DNA of 64,000 nt from Rhodovulum sp. GTDB taxonomy: Bacteria; Pseudomonadota; Alphaproteobacteria; Rhodobacterales; Rhodobacteraceae. Shown piece by piece: positions 39,368 to 47,455 of the stretch (the first letter of the stretch is position 1; each line of letters begins with the position of its first letter). The notes beneath the pieces are model-generated. The model was not told the DNA's origin, did not search any database, and saw only the letters and a program-made list of their open reading frames with translations. The translations under genes and the position numbers were made by a program. The stretch is taken from contig PALT01000034.1 in the NCBI GenBank assembly GCA_002706605.1, positions 1 through 64,000 on the forward strand. The letters run 5' to 3'.

Positions 39368-39554
39368 CGGTTAATCCTGCTCGATTGCACCGCAGGAAAA
39401 AGCGGAGCGAATATCTTCCTGATTGCCTCAAGGAATAGGGGTGGCACGCCAAGACCACCCTTTTTGCAAAGAGCCCGGTTTGAATTCAGTCTCTCCGCCG
39501 CGCATGTGTGTGTAGCTGCATACAGCCATTAACTGTCTGACGAAGCGCGTATGG
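39368..39554 (-). ncRNA. Candidate DRT3 noncoding RNA with ACACACACA template tract
   Basis: This is the only gap beside the two reverse transcriptases; both genes overlap their upstream neighbours. On the minus strand it contains ACACACACA (39513 to 39505). The tract lies in a region closed by CGCGC (39549-39545) with GCGCG (39503-39499) and next to a small ACAG/CUGU hairpin. Further on is GGGUGG/CCACCC (about 39460-39439). From my knowledge, DRT3 uses an ncRNA with a conserved AC-repeat template for making GT/AC repeat DNA. Ends and transcription are not known from sequence. Confidence 0.6.
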
Positions 39555-41687
39555 CTAGTATACCTCTTGACTCCGCTTAGCGTCCAGCTCTTTCGCAAAG
39601 TCGAACTCCAGCCAGTTTGTGAACCAGCACTGGGGCTTGGTAGCATCGTCAGAGTATCCGACCATATCGGCAGCAAGTGCTGCATCAGATACCCCAAATA
39701 CTCCAAGCGCCTCTGCTTTCTTAGCGGAAGGTATGTATGGGCAGGAAATCAAGTCGAACAGCAACAAAACGAGCTCTGAGTCCTTGTGACAGGTCTCAGA
39801 TCGATCACGGATGCGCTTGATAGCACTGTCTACAACATGCCCGCGAAGCTCATTATAGCGAACCTTATCGCGCATATAGAAGAGCGCTACCGTGATCGAG
39901 AAATAGTTCAGAGATTTTCCCGGACTCTTTATGCTTCCAACCGAGGGCAGCTCAACCCCAAGATAATCTGCTAGCACATCTTGTTCCAACCAATAATCAC
40001 GCCCCAACGCCGATAAGGCGATCAGTAAATATAGAGTCTCAACTTGGACGTGCTCCGAAGACTTATTCTTTCTCATTATGAAGCAGATGTTGTCATAAAT
40101 TTGCTTATGAACTATCTGCACCAGCACTCGATCAAATTTCTCCATCCGCAAGAATGAATTAAATACTTCAAGTATCCTGCAAAGTCGTATTGTTGTATTC
40201 ACCCTCGGAGATACCGCATATATAAAGAATATAAACTCCACAAGATTTGTAATAGCATTCACCATCTGCTTGGGCGAACGGTTCTCAGAACTTACTTTCA
40301 TATAATCGTCGACAAGACTGCGGCTCTTCCTCTCAATAATTGAAAGGGTGTAGTTAAGCATATCCTTGTATTCAACCCCACATGTCTTGATGATTGTCTT
40401 GAACGACGTAATCAACGCATTAGAGTTGATGTAAACGCTCCCCTTGGTCTCCTGTACTTCACCATCCTCATCGAGGATCTCATCAAGATTGAAGTTTATT
40501 CTCTTTTCCAGCAACTGGGCAATTTGTTGCTTGGCCATAGTGATCTCTGTTATGATAGGTTTTTCATACACTACAGCTTTTGCCGAATTTAGCGATAGCT
40601 TGTACCGTCGCAAAGCGTGCTGAAGCTCATCTACAATGCGCGTCTTATCCTCGTCGCAGTTATAGAACACAAAATAGTCATCTACGTACCGAAACACCTC
40701 ATAGTCTACCTGGTGCTCTAGACGAGAACCATTGTTTCGGAGTGTGTGCTCGACCTCACGGTCGATGGCTTGAAGAATGATCTCAGCGAAAATTCGAGAG
40801 AACTCAGGACCGATGATGATTCCATTGGTTTCACCCATATTCATTCGCTGCATCAGTCTATCGAAACGATCCGGGAAAGATCCATTGCTTTCGCCCAAGG
40901 CCTCCTTTTGGGCGTCCTTACCAATGGTTGCCCAGCCAATAGAGTGGGTGTAGATGCTATCGAAGCATTTGGAGATGTCGAGTTTGATGAGTTTATTGTA
41001 TTTCTTTTCACATCGGTGGTATCGGTAGGACTCATAGAACTTGTAGATATTGCTGTATTCTCGATACACAAAGAAAGAGCGAAGGCTTTCGTACTCACTA
41101 TCCACCACTTCGATCTTGGATGGCTCTACGGATAATCTCTCTTTATGAAGCTTGTCGTTGTGAAACGTAAACTTGGCGACCTTTGATGGCGCTCTGATAG
41201 AAAATGGGCTCAAGGATGTATAGTAGAGTATAGCCTCTTTGCATCGATCATAAAATTCTGAAACAAGCAGCTGACTACGTGGGTGGGGTACGCAAAGTTC
41301 CCGGAACTCGGTTTCTTTGTGATTGATCTTGTAGCAAAATGGGGTCAGGAAATCTTTCGGCTTGGGGTGTTGATTAGCTTGGGAGATTCCGCGGTTGTCC
41401 AACTGATATTTTCGGAAATCCAATTCTTGCTCACCAACCCATCGCTTTACGTCGGAAAGCCGATGGGGGTTATCAGGAAGGCAGAACATTAACTGAACAA
41501 GCCGATCAAGTGCTGCTGAGCCCTTGAGCCATATGATTTCCGCATCTCCAATTTTTTGAATTCGATGACGCAAGATGAATGAATATAGATGACGATTGGA
41601 AAATGAAACGGGAATTTCATAAGGAAGCACGTCTGATAGGAGGCTGCGCTCTTTCTTATATGGGAGGCGAATCTTTTTATGAGACAT
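39555..41687 (-). CDS. drt3b: Antiviral reverse transcriptase Drt3b-like
   Basis: This 710-residue reverse transcriptase has motif A KLDISKCFDSIY (D237), GIIIGPEFSRIFAE (289-302) and the catalytic FRYVDDYF (YVDD 334-337). A long alpha-helical C-terminal region (430-710) has no maturase, HNH or RNase H motif. Size and partner match the second RT of defence system DRT type 3. It overlaps drt3a by 11 bases. Sequence is visibly A/T-richer than the element backbone. Confidence 0.82.
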   Translation of the reverse strand: MSHKKIRLPYKKERSLLSDVLPYEIPVSFSNRHLYSFILRHRIQKIGDAEIIWLKGSAALDRLVQLMFCLPDNPHRLSDVKRWVGEQELDFRKYQLDNRGISQANQHPKPKDFLTPFCYKINHKETEFRELCVPHPRSQLLVSEFYDRCKEAILYYTSLSPFSIRAPSKVAKFTFHNDKLHKERLSVEPSKIEVVDSEYESLRSFFVYREYSNIYKFYESYRYHRCEKKYNKLIKLDISKCFDSIYTHSIGWATIGKDAQKEALGESNGSFPDRFDRLMQRMNMGETNGIIIGPEFSRIFAEIILQAIDREVEHTLRNNGSRLEHQVDYEVFRYVDDYFVFYNCDEDKTRIVDELQHALRRYKLSLNSAKAVVYEKPIITEITMAKQQIAQLLEKRINFNLDEILDEDGEVQETKGSVYINSNALITSFKTIIKTCGVEYKDMLNYTLSIIERKSRSLVDDYMKVSSENRSPKQMVNAITNLVEFIFFIYAVSPRVNTTIRLCRILEVFNSFLRMEKFDRVLVQIVHKQIYDNICFIMRKNKSSEHVQVETLYLLIALSALGRDYWLEQDVLADYLGVELPSVGSIKSPGKSLNYFSITVALFYMRDKVRYNELRGHVVDSAIKRIRDRSETCHKDSELVLLLFDLISCPYIPSAKKAEALGVFGVSDAALAADMVGYSDDATKPQCWFTNWLEFDFAKELDAKRSQEVY

Positions 41688-43023
41688 TTTTCCAGACCTC
41701 CACTATTTCGAATAAGTTTTGTGCGGAAAACTTGTGGTATCGCTTTGTCTCAAATCCGGACTTGAACGACACATTTTCCAAACGGTTCTTTAGGCGTCCA
41801 GCCGGAAATGGTGCAATTTTGACCTGAAGATATGCGTCCAGTGCATCGAGGTCTTGCTTCGCGCTCAATAGCGGATTCGAAAAAAATATTCCTGATACTA
41901 CATTCTTCTTGTTGTTCACGAGTCTTGTATTCCCAGTCAAGAACCGCAGTCTTCTCTCCAGTAACCGGCGGGCAGTCAGCTCAGATTTTTTTGAATTTTT
42001 AGAGTAAGCATCAAAGGTCAAGTCCAAACGCTTCTTGTAGCGCGAAAGTTTTTCGGGAGACATTTTTAGGTGAACAGCCTTGGGGCTCACGTCAAATTTG
42101 TACCCCAAGTATGTCAGTTTATAGGGTTTTTTTGAATCCACTTGCAGTATTTGAGTTTTGGTTCGGTTGCGCGAAAGCCCCAAGCGTCGCAACGAGCGCA
42201 CCACTAGCTGTCGAAATCTCCTTGTTCCCACATTGGGCGGGGGACAAAAAATGATGACTATATCGTCCACATATCGGGCGTAGTATAGGACACCGGGATG
42301 GTTGCGGATACTGCTGTCGATATCTCGCATATACAATTCTGCCAAGTATGCGCTTATACCAATGCCACGGGGCAGCCCTGCATCTAGTCCTGTGATTTGG
42401 CCATACTCATAGAGAATTCGGCGAATGATCTTCTTTGATTGTAAGGTCAACAATGGGTCATTGCGTAATTTTCCAAGAAGGATATTTCTCGGAATGCTTT
42501 CGTAAAATGATGATATGTCCGTGCGAACAATGTACTTTGGCATGGCATCCGCGAGCAACTCCCGCAACTGGCATATGATTTCATGCCTATTGGATTGTTT
42601 GACCTTATAGAGACGTCTTATGTTGTGCTGAACTTGCTTGAGGGCGAAATGTGTCTCGGCACTTCGTTCGGCTACAAACACTTTCTTGGGTTTGCCGATA
42701 TCAACTTCCTGAATTCCAAACGAAAAGTCTTTCGCGCACACGTTCGAGCTTACCTCTTCAAGCTTCGCGTGGAGCATCTCCTCGCGTTCTTTTCGGAGGG
42801 TTTCCAGTTTATCGGAAAGACTGACGCGTATGGCCTCATAGTCTTCAGGGGTATGTTTGTCCTTTTCGCTTCTGAGTATACGAAGCTCACCAATACACGC
42901 TTGAACTTCCTGACTCTTGCTTTCGACTTCTGGAAAAAACTCTCCTTCCAGGTAGTTCCCCTTTCGATTCTCGATATCGAATATCTTTCTGAAGTTTTCT
43001 GCTGAGAACGACTGATCAAGCAT
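41677..43023 (-). CDS. drt3a: Antiviral reverse transcriptase Drt3a-like
   Basis: This 448-residue reverse transcriptase has N-terminal MLDQSFSAENFRKIFDIENR, motif A VRTDISSFYESIP (D169), GLPRGIGISAYLAEL (216-230) and the catalytic YARYVDDIVI (YVDD 251-254). Its C-terminus is short, with a thumb-like helical region. It pairs with Drt3b as expected for DRT3. Its ATG overlaps the GIY-YIG gene stop by 8 bases, so it is translated from the same operon. Confidence 0.83.
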   Translation of the reverse strand: MLDQSFSAENFRKIFDIENRKGNYLEGEFFPEVESKSQEVQACIGELRILRSEKDKHTPEDYEAIRVSLSDKLETLRKEREEMLHAKLEEVSSNVCAKDFSFGIQEVDIGKPKKVFVAERSAETHFALKQVQHNIRRLYKVKQSNRHEIICQLRELLADAMPKYIVRTDISSFYESIPRNILLGKLRNDPLLTLQSKKIIRRILYEYGQITGLDAGLPRGIGISAYLAELYMRDIDSSIRNHPGVLYYARYVDDIVIIFCPPPNVGTRRFRQLVVRSLRRLGLSRNRTKTQILQVDSKKPYKLTYLGYKFDVSPKAVHLKMSPEKLSRYKKRLDLTFDAYSKNSKKSELTARRLLERRLRFLTGNTRLVNNKKNVVSGIFFSNPLLSAKQDLDALDAYLQVKIAPFPAGRLKNRLENVSFKSGFETKRYHKFSAQNLFEIVEVWKNVS

Positions 43024-44236
43024 CGTTGGTATTGCTCCGAGATTTTTCTTTTCGGAGAGCTAGGCGGGCTTCTCTCACGTCATAATGATAATCTTTAATA
43101 CTACCGTCTTTGATTCGATCCACAGCTTCGTCGACCACAGCCAACGGAACAAGGAACCACTCGCGTGGGGCTACGGGATTGCCGAACCGGTCTTTAATCT
43201 CTATGTCGAGCTTGGCTGGTGCAAAAATTCGGTGAATCAGGTTTTCCAGCTTGGTGCGGTTGATGTTGTAGAGCTCATAGGTCGCGACCACCTCGACATT
43301 GGCCATGAGGAATGTCGGCTGAAGGTGTGCACCAGCGATACGCTTTTCGACGCTCATATTGGTGACGCCAATCTTGTGCACGAGGTCGCGGTTTTCGGCA
43401 ACCAGTGGCAGATCGGACTTGCTGCGTAGCACGTAGATCGTGCCGCTAGCCTCATCGCCATCAATGGTTTGATCGGTGAAGAGAGGACCTGCTGTTGGCT
43501 CAGTAATACGCCGCCCTGCATCATCCTTGTTCAGGGCGCGCTGGAGCGAGCGCATCAGCATGTTGCTTTCTGTGCCGTTGTCGAAGATCACGCGAAGCCT
43601 GGCATCGGTGCGCCCATGCTCGGTGGTGATGATCTCGCCCTTGTCGGCGACATAGGCCTTTTGCCCGCCAACGATGAAGAAGCGGCCTTTCTCGATTTCG
43701 GCCTTCATCTCGAAGGGACGGGTTTCGCGCACGCCCATGTTCAGCTCGTTCTGGATTTGGTCGAAGAGCGGTTTGAACTTGTCGAAATCCTCGCAGCGCT
43801 GACGGTTCGCAACTTCTTCGGCAGCTTTCTTTTCTGCACTCGGTCGCACATGGCGAAGCTGAGTAATCTCCGAGATTTCGGCCTCGACCCCGAGTTCGGC
43901 AAGAAGGGCGTCATCATCCAAATCATCAGTGAACTCGGCAGCTATAGATGCTTCCCCTGACAAGAGCCCTTGCCGATCAAGGGGTTCGACCAGCACCCTG
44001 CATTCTTCCAGCTCGCGTATACGTTCCAAGCGCACAGCGTAAAGGCGCTCGAAGATATCTTTTTCTTCGCCGTGTTGCGGCGGATAGCCATGCTCATCAA
44101 CAAAGCGTTGGATTTCTTCGAAACCTGCAATAATGCGTTCTTCGCGAGGGGTGCGAGCGGCGACCTTCTTCTCTTCGATCTCTACGCCAAGCTCCGCGAG
44201 CAAAGCATCATCATCGTCGGTGAACTGCTTAGCCAT
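43016..44236 (-). CDS. GIY-YIG nuclease-like protein with duplicated acidic N-terminal motif
   Basis: The C-terminal domain (about 265-400) has GTIYVLRSKSD and HKIGVTNMSVEKRI, the GIY and YIG positions of a T5orf172/GIY-YIG nuclease. The N-terminus carries a duplicated motif, FTDDDDALLAELGVE at 6-19 and DDLDDDALLAELGVE at 104-118, joined by charged helical sequence. The copies may be docking peptides for the helicase or methyltransferase. The gene is translationally coupled to the helicase upstream and drt3a downstream. Confidence 0.75.
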   Translation of the reverse strand: MAKQFTDDDDALLAELGVEIEEKKVAARTPREERIIAGFEEIQRFVDEHGYPPQHGEEKDIFERLYAVRLERIRELEECRVLVEPLDRQGLLSGEASIAAEFTDDLDDDALLAELGVEAEISEITQLRHVRPSAEKKAAEEVANRQRCEDFDKFKPLFDQIQNELNMGVRETRPFEMKAEIEKGRFFIVGGQKAYVADKGEIITTEHGRTDARLRVIFDNGTESNMLMRSLQRALNKDDAGRRITEPTAGPLFTDQTIDGDEASGTIYVLRSKSDLPLVAENRDLVHKIGVTNMSVEKRIAGAHLQPTFLMANVEVVATYELYNINRTKLENLIHRIFAPAKLDIEIKDRFGNPVAPREWFLVPLAVVDEAVDRIKDGSIKDYHYDVREARLALRKEKSRSNTNDA

Positions 44237-46280
44237 TTGCGGCCTCCGCCTTCATTCGGGCCAGAAAGGCCACGCCTTCGGCCATCTTCTTCTCCCAGGC
44301 ATCCGGGGATGTAATTGACGGCAAACGGCCGCGCTCCTGTTTGAACTTCAGAGCGCGCTTCGCCAGGTCACGGGCCTCATCGGGGGTAAGTTGCACACGC
44401 TTAGCGGAAATTACGGCGGCCACCTGTTTGAGACTTTCCTCGCTCATCGTCTTTGCGAGGATCGCGTAGGCCTCGCTGAACGGATTGATCCTGTCGATCA
44501 GGTCGATATCGAGTTCGCGCACATCCATCGCGAACTTGCGCACGCCGTCAATCAGTGCCGTGTTGCCCGCCGCAACGTCATCACTATCATTCCCAAGTGC
44601 TATTTCTTTGGCCTTCTGGGTCAGGTTGAGTGCGGCAATGGCATGCTGGCGCACGGCCTCTTGATCCGCTTCATCAAGCTCGGGATACTTATCTTTGACA
44701 ATCTTGCCCATACGAACTTGGGTGAGCTCTTCGGGCACAAGCTCTTCGTCAAAGAGACCGCGTTCGATGGTGGTTTTGTCCTGCGCAAAGGCTGCAATGA
44801 CTTCGTTCAAGTCTTGCTGGCAGATGCGTTCGGCTTCCTTGCTCTTGGGCTCGGCGAGCCCCTTGATCTCGATTTGAAACTGACCGCTATCCTCGTTGAA
44901 GCCGACATTGCACTCGCCTTCCTTGTAGCCGCCTTCACCGTAATCAAAGCCCTCGACCGGCCCACTGTCGGGCTTCTTGGGAGTGAAATTGAAACGCGGG
45001 GCGAGAACCTGCTCCATAAGAAGGCTTGCCGCGATGGCTTTTAGCGTGTCGTTCACAGCCTCGGTCACAGCTTCTTCCGAAGCATCTGGTTCGGCGATCA
45101 AGTTGGTGAAGCGGGCGCGATTCTTTCCTTCCGCGTCACGCGTTGCACGCCCGATGATCTGCACGATCTCCGTCAGGCTGGCACGGTAGCCCACGGTCAG
45201 AGCGTGCTCGCACCAAATCCAGTCGAAGCCCTCTTTGGCCATGCCAAGAGCGATGATGATATCCACATGATCGCGATTGTTCTTTTGTGCAGGGTCTTTC
45301 AGGGCCGCCGATACTTTGTCCCGTTTGGCGGGCTCGTCATCCACGAGGTCGGCAATCCTAAGAACCTTGCCTTCCGGCGTTTTCACAAGTTGGAAGCCGG
45401 TTGTATCATCCGTGCCCTGCCAATCGCCAAGCTCATCAATGATGTGCTCGACTTCGCGGTGCTTGTCCTTAGTACTCTCGCGCGAATTCACACTCGGGAT
45501 GTGAAGGATGGTCTTCTCGCCCGCATCGAGCACTTTGAGGATGTCGTCGGCATAAGCGCCCGAGTAGAAGAAATACCCGATATCAAGCTGTTTCAGGTAC
45601 TTGTATCCGTTGAGTTGCTCGTAATAGGTATAGGTGACGGTATCGAACTTCGCTTCGTCATGCGGCATCAGCACAGGCTCGGCATCGCCTCTAAAATACG
45701 ATCCCGTCATCGCCACAACATGCACCTTGTCGCGGGCGATCAGGTCGGCCAGGTGTGCGCCAAGCTTATTCTCGGGGTTAGCGGAGACGTGGTGGAATTC
45801 GTCCACAGCGATAAGGCAATCATCAAAGGCTTCTATCCCGAACTTGTCTACGGCAAAGCGGAAGGTGGCATGGGTGCAGACCAGCGCGCGATCTTCGCTA
45901 TCAAGGAACGTTTTGACAGCCCCGACCTTGCCCTCGTCACCGCCAGGCGCGTTGCATAGATTCCACCTCGGCACCACCTGCCAATCCGTCCAGAAGCCGA
46001 ACTTGGAAAGCGGCTCGTCGGCAAAACTTGATCCGATGGACTTCTCCGGCACGGTGATGATGGCTTTGCGAAGCCCCTGATTGTGCAGCTTGTCGAGCGC
46101 GATGAACATGAGTGCGCGGCTTTTGCCCGAGGCGGGCGGCGACTTAATCAGAAGATACTGCTCGCCCCGTTTTTCATAGGCGCGTTCTTGCATCGGGCGC
46201 ATTCCGAGCTCGTTCGATTTTGTCGAACTTCCGTTCTGAGCATAGGTAACGGAAACTGAAGGTACTGATTTACTATTCAT
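44229..46280 (-). CDS. SF2 DEAD/DEAH-type helicase
   Basis: This 683-residue superfamily 2 helicase has Walker A SPPASGKSRA (47-56), motif II VDEFHH (159-164), motif III MTGSYF and motif VI QIIGRATRD. It resembles type I/III restriction helicase subunits but carries no nuclease domain of its own. The GIY-YIG gene downstream could supply it. It overlaps both neighbours and probably translocates DNA for the restriction system. Confidence 0.85.
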   Translation of the reverse strand: MNSKSVPSVSVTYAQNGSSTKSNELGMRPMQERAYEKRGEQYLLIKSPPASGKSRALMFIALDKLHNQGLRKAIITVPEKSIGSSFADEPLSKFGFWTDWQVVPRWNLCNAPGGDEGKVGAVKTFLDSEDRALVCTHATFRFAVDKFGIEAFDDCLIAVDEFHHVSANPENKLGAHLADLIARDKVHVVAMTGSYFRGDAEPVLMPHDEAKFDTVTYTYYEQLNGYKYLKQLDIGYFFYSGAYADDILKVLDAGEKTILHIPSVNSRESTKDKHREVEHIIDELGDWQGTDDTTGFQLVKTPEGKVLRIADLVDDEPAKRDKVSAALKDPAQKNNRDHVDIIIALGMAKEGFDWIWCEHALTVGYRASLTEIVQIIGRATRDAEGKNRARFTNLIAEPDASEEAVTEAVNDTLKAIAASLLMEQVLAPRFNFTPKKPDSGPVEGFDYGEGGYKEGECNVGFNEDSGQFQIEIKGLAEPKSKEAERICQQDLNEVIAAFAQDKTTIERGLFDEELVPEELTQVRMGKIVKDKYPELDEADQEAVRQHAIAALNLTQKAKEIALGNDSDDVAAGNTALIDGVRKFAMDVRELDIDLIDRINPFSEAYAILAKTMSEESLKQVAAVISAKRVQLTPDEARDLAKRALKFKQERGRLPSITSPDAWEKKMAEGVAFLARMKAEAANG

Positions 46281-47455
46281 TTCTTAAACACTTTCGCTGA
46301 ATGGTTGCCCCTTTCCCAAGCGTCTTTCACAAGAGCCGGGTCCGCGAGGAAAAACTCGCCGCCCAAGGAGCACCCCTTTGGTTTTTGACACAAAATCTTC
46401 TGCATTGCACGTTCGCCATGCTTTGCATGATCTGACGATGGATAAGGATCAAAGCCGTACTTGGGGCCGGAATGCAGGACTTCCCATTGAAAGGCACACT
46501 TCGGAATTGCCTTGTTGTGATCTGCGCATCGGGTTTGCGGCGACTTCGAAAATCCCGCTTTTACGATGATGTGGCCATTTGCTGGCCGCCCAAGAAAGGC
46601 GTCCGTGTCGCCCTTTAGCTGCAAGATATACAAGTGCTTAGGACCTTCTGACTCGCGCGTCACAAAGGAGTTCTGTGAAACAGGACCAGCCTTGCTGGGA
46701 GCTAGGATTTCTTGTGCGCCTCCAGCCGTTGAACCGATGATCGGGTTTTCCCCGTAGACATCGACTTCCTGCAGATCGAGCTTGAGAATGTTCGCAGCTT
46801 CAGCTTTCGAGAGCGGAACGCCGCGCGATCCGATATGTTGCCATGCGCCTGATCGGGTCGCTTCGGGCGCGAAATCCTGAACAGTCATGCGAGATTCCGG
46901 CGTAATGCGCCAAGCTCTTGTAGCCTTGACTGCGTAATTCCACTTGCCCGCACGCTCGGGGTCGCTCTCTTTTTCTTGCCAAGCTGGCGGGTACATGAAT
47001 TGCTCGGTATGGCCGATCTGATGCGAGCACTGCTGGACACCTATGACCTTGTAAAGGTCGTCTTTGGCGGCCTTGCCTGCCCCATAGATCACGACCAAAA
47101 CACCTGGTTTGCTTCCATTGATGAAGCCCTGTCTTCTGGTCTCATCGGAGAACCCGAGAAGCCCCCATTCCTCCGGACGGAAACCATAAAAACTCGTGAG
47201 CCAGACATTCGGTGGATCAGCGTTGATGGCTTCCATCGGAAGCATCAAATCGCCTCGACTATGGGCATCTTCAAAAGCGCGGACGCTCCCATAGGTATTG
47301 ACGACATGAGCCTGAACAGCGGGCATCATCTTGTTGCCGCGCTCTGGCCAACTATGCAATTCAAACATTTTTGCAAAGCCGCCGTAGCAATCACCTGCAA
47401 TCCTGCTGATCGCCTGAGCGTCGCCGCCTGGGGCATAGTTCGTTGCATCGTTCAT
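46277..47455 (-). CDS. Unknown protein: PUA/EVE-like domain plus GIY-YIG-like end
   Basis: This 392-residue protein overlaps the methyltransferase and helicase genes by 4 bases each. Residues 85-200 (WLTSFYGFRPEEWGLLGF, GVLVVIYGAG, LYKVIGVQQC) resemble a PUA/EVE/ASCH-type module, a fold that often reads modified bases. Residues 274-385 (HLYILQLKGD, VKAGFSKSPQTRCADHN) resemble the T5orf172/GIY-YIG fold. I recognise no named family. A role in target recognition is inference. Confidence 0.6.
   Translation of the reverse strand: MNDATNYAPGGDAQAISRIAGDCYGGFAKMFELHSWPERGNKMMPAVQAHVVNTYGSVRAFEDAHSRGDLMLPMEAINADPPNVWLTSFYGFRPEEWGLLGFSDETRRQGFINGSKPGVLVVIYGAGKAAKDDLYKVIGVQQCSHQIGHTEQFMYPPAWQEKESDPERAGKWNYAVKATRAWRITPESRMTVQDFAPEATRSGAWQHIGSRGVPLSKAEAANILKLDLQEVDVYGENPIIGSTAGGAQEILAPSKAGPVSQNSFVTRESEGPKHLYILQLKGDTDAFLGRPANGHIIVKAGFSKSPQTRCADHNKAIPKCAFQWEVLHSGPKYGFDPYPSSDHAKHGERAMQKILCQKPKGCSLGGEFFLADPALVKDAWERGNHSAKVFKK

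Noticed and set aside
39555..43023. Retron, group II intron or diversity-generating retroelement
   Set aside because: There is no maturase or HNH domain, no msr/msd-like inverted ends, and no template/variable repeat pair. Two adjacent RTs fit DRT3 better.
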